Part shown: positions 62,851 through 64,000 of the stretch, piece after piece
Layout of the letters: each line of letters begins with the position of its first letter
Numbering within the stretch: position 1 is the stretch's first letter
Translations under genes and position numbers: made by a program
Source: Clusia tigrina
Taxonomy: Eukaryota; Arthropoda; Insecta; Diptera; Clusiidae
Length of the DNA stretch: 64,000 nucleotides
Reading direction: 5' to 3'
Assembly: GCA_920105625.2 (NCBI GenBank)
Contig: CAKKTE020000204.1
Span: 981,385-1,045,384 of the forward strand
The notes under the pieces: generated by a model
What the model saw: only the letters and a program-made list of their open reading frames with translations
Told to the model about the DNA's origin: nothing
Database searches by the model: none

Positions 62851-64000
62851 GGTTTTATGACGCTCCAGTAAAAAGTTAGAAGCATTTGTGTGTTGCAAAC
62901 TTTGATAGGTGTAGAACGTACCGTATAGAAGTAAGCCCCATTTGAAGTTTTATCAGTGTTTGATTTGGGACTCAAGGGTAGCATAGCTTTGAGCGATAAC
63001 TTAAATTGACAAGAGGCTCGAGTACTTTATTGTTACAAAATTTCAAGGTTTTACGACGCTCCAGTAAAAAGTTACAAGCATTTGTATGTTGCAAAATTTG
63101 ATAGGTGTAGGACGTACCGTATAGAAGTTAGGGCCATTTGAAGTTTTATCAGTGTTTAATTTGGGACTCAAGGGTACCATAGCTTTGAGCGATAGCTTAA
63201 ATTGACAAGAGGCTCGAGTACTTTATTGTTACAAAATTTCAAGGTTTTATGACGCTCCAATAAAAAGTTACAAGCATTTGTATGTTGCAAATTTTGATAG
63301 GTGTACGACGTACTGTATAGAAGTTAGGGCCATTTGAAGTTTTATCAGTGTTTGATTTGGGACTCAAGGGTAGCATAGCTTTGAGCGATGGCTTAAATTG
63401 ACAAGAGGCTCGAGTACTTTATTCTTAAAAAATTTCAAGGTTTTTTGAAGCTCCAGTGAAAAGTTACAAGCATTTGTATGTTGCAAACTTTGATATGTGT
63501 AGGACGCACCGTATAGAAGTTATGGCCATTTGAAGTTTTATCAGTGTTTGATTTGGGACTCAAGGGTAGCATAGCTTTGAGCGATAGCTTAAATTGACAA
63601 GAGGCTTGAGTACTTTATTGTTACAAAATATCAAGGTTTTATGAAGTTCCAGTAAAAAGTTACAAGCATTTGTATGTTGCAAACTTTGATAGGTGTAGGA
63701 CGTACCGTATCGAAGTTAGTGCCATTTGAAGCTTTATCAGTGTTTGATTTGGGACTCAAGGGTACCATAGCTTTGAGCGATAACTTAAATTGACAAGAGG
63801 CTTGAGTACTTTATTGTTACAAAATTTGAAGGTTTTATGACGCACCAGTAAAAAGTTACAAGCATTTGTATGTTGCAAAATTTGATAGGTGTAGGACGTA
63901 CCGTATAGAAGTTAGGGCCATTTGAAGTTTTATCAGTGTTTGATTTGGGACTCAAGGGTAGCATAGCCTTGAGCGATAACTTAAAATGACAAGAGGCTTG

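Larger units (their letters stand above)
1..64000 (+). repeat. Satellite DNA array, 196-bp monomer, about 326 head-to-tail copies
   Basis: The landmark TGTTGCAAAC recurs at 1, 197 and 393 and then every 194-198 bp to the end of the window, always on the + strand. Other landmarks keep the same spacing, including TTTGGGACTCAAGGG near monomer phase 75 and GAGGCTCGAGTACT near phase 123. No flanking unique DNA, inverted segment, transposon or gene interrupts the array. The consensus is about 37% GC. Arrays of this size with a monomer near nucleosome-repeat length are typical of eukaryotic centromeric or pericentromeric heterochromatin; the chromosomal location is inferred. I do not recognise the family and see no CENP-B-box-like motif. 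Confidence 0.98.
59527..64000 (+). repeat. Large HOR family G, unit 3 (incomplete at window edge)
   Basis: It opens like unit 2, including the 26-bp insertion at 59.76 kb, and keeps the three monomers missing from unit 2 (59,964-60,891 matches unit 1 at a constant offset of 21,018). After rearranged monomers at 60.94-62.46 kb it joins the closing part of unit 2 at offset 4,925-4,926 and runs to the window end. If the series continues, the unit would close near 64.45 kb at about 25 monomers. Confidence 0.78.

Noticed and set aside
1..64000. CRISPR-like repeat array
   Set aside because: There is no alternation of a short constant repeat with variable spacers. Similarity extends over the full 196 bp and adjacent units are continuous.
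1..64000. TTAGGG in most monomers as a telomeric or subtelomeric signal
   Set aside because: It occurs once per monomer inside GTTAGGGCC and is lost in the GTAAGCGCC and GTTATGGCC subtypes. There is no tandem TTAGGG run.
1..64000. CENP-B box or similar 17-bp centromere protein motif
   Set aside because: I looked for a TTCG...A..CGGG pattern on both strands of the consensus and common variants and did not see it. Other centromere factors cannot be excluded by eye.
1..64000. Tandem rRNA, 5S or tRNA gene cluster
   Set aside because: No A-box or B-box promoter pattern, tRNA cloverleaf or known rRNA segment is visible in the 196-bp unit, and variable positions do not show a paired pattern.
1..64000. 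Satellite derived from a transposon with terminal or subterminal repeats
   Set aside because: No inverted termini, target-site duplications or reverse-oriented copies are seen. Monomer borders are arbitrary because every copy abuts the next in the same direction.

Overview
The whole 64,000-base window is one uninterrupted head-to-tail satellite DNA array. The monomer is 196 bp, about 326 copies fit in the window, and all copies read in the same direction. I count 73 G/C in the 196-bp consensus (about 37% GC). No gene, RNA gene, transposon, CRISPR array or unique spacer is visible anywhere, and both window edges lie inside the array. This points to a eukaryotic genome and a pericentromeric, centromeric or other constitutive-heterochromatin locus, resolved by long-read assembly. 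I do not recognise the satellite and cannot name the organism.

Monomers differ from one another by clusters of substitutions and small indels, mostly recurrent diagnostic variants, and these are arranged in higher-order repeats (HORs). Tracking diagnostic variants by position gives this layout. At 0-4.97 kb there are mixed monomers with a 6-monomer (1,178 bp) tandem duplication and one 77-bp internal deletion. At 4.97-15.17 kb two nearly identical 26-monomer units (5,098 and 5,096 bp) lie in tandem. At 15.33-23.13 kb there is an 11-monomer unit (2,161 bp) in three copies, the second of which is broken and fused to about 2 kb of the 26-monomer family. At 23.36-28.85 kb two 14-monomer units (2,744 and 2,741 bp) lie in tandem. 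At 28.85-38.5 kb there are smaller 7-, 3-, 18- and 5-monomer repeats. At 38.5-64 kb three successive versions of one large HOR follow, with about 60, 47 and at least 23 (predicted 25) monomers. The first contains a nested 11-monomer HOR (2,156 bp) and a tandem 8-monomer duplication (1,568 bp).

The most interesting content is this multi-scale, step-by-step record of amplification, deletion and local sequence exchange. No coding function is supported. The open frames present are short products of the repeat, and because 196 is not a multiple of 3 a frame cannot stay in register from one monomer to the next. Breakpoints are given to within tens of bases because adjacent monomers are nearly identical. 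All comparisons were made by reading, not by alignment software.
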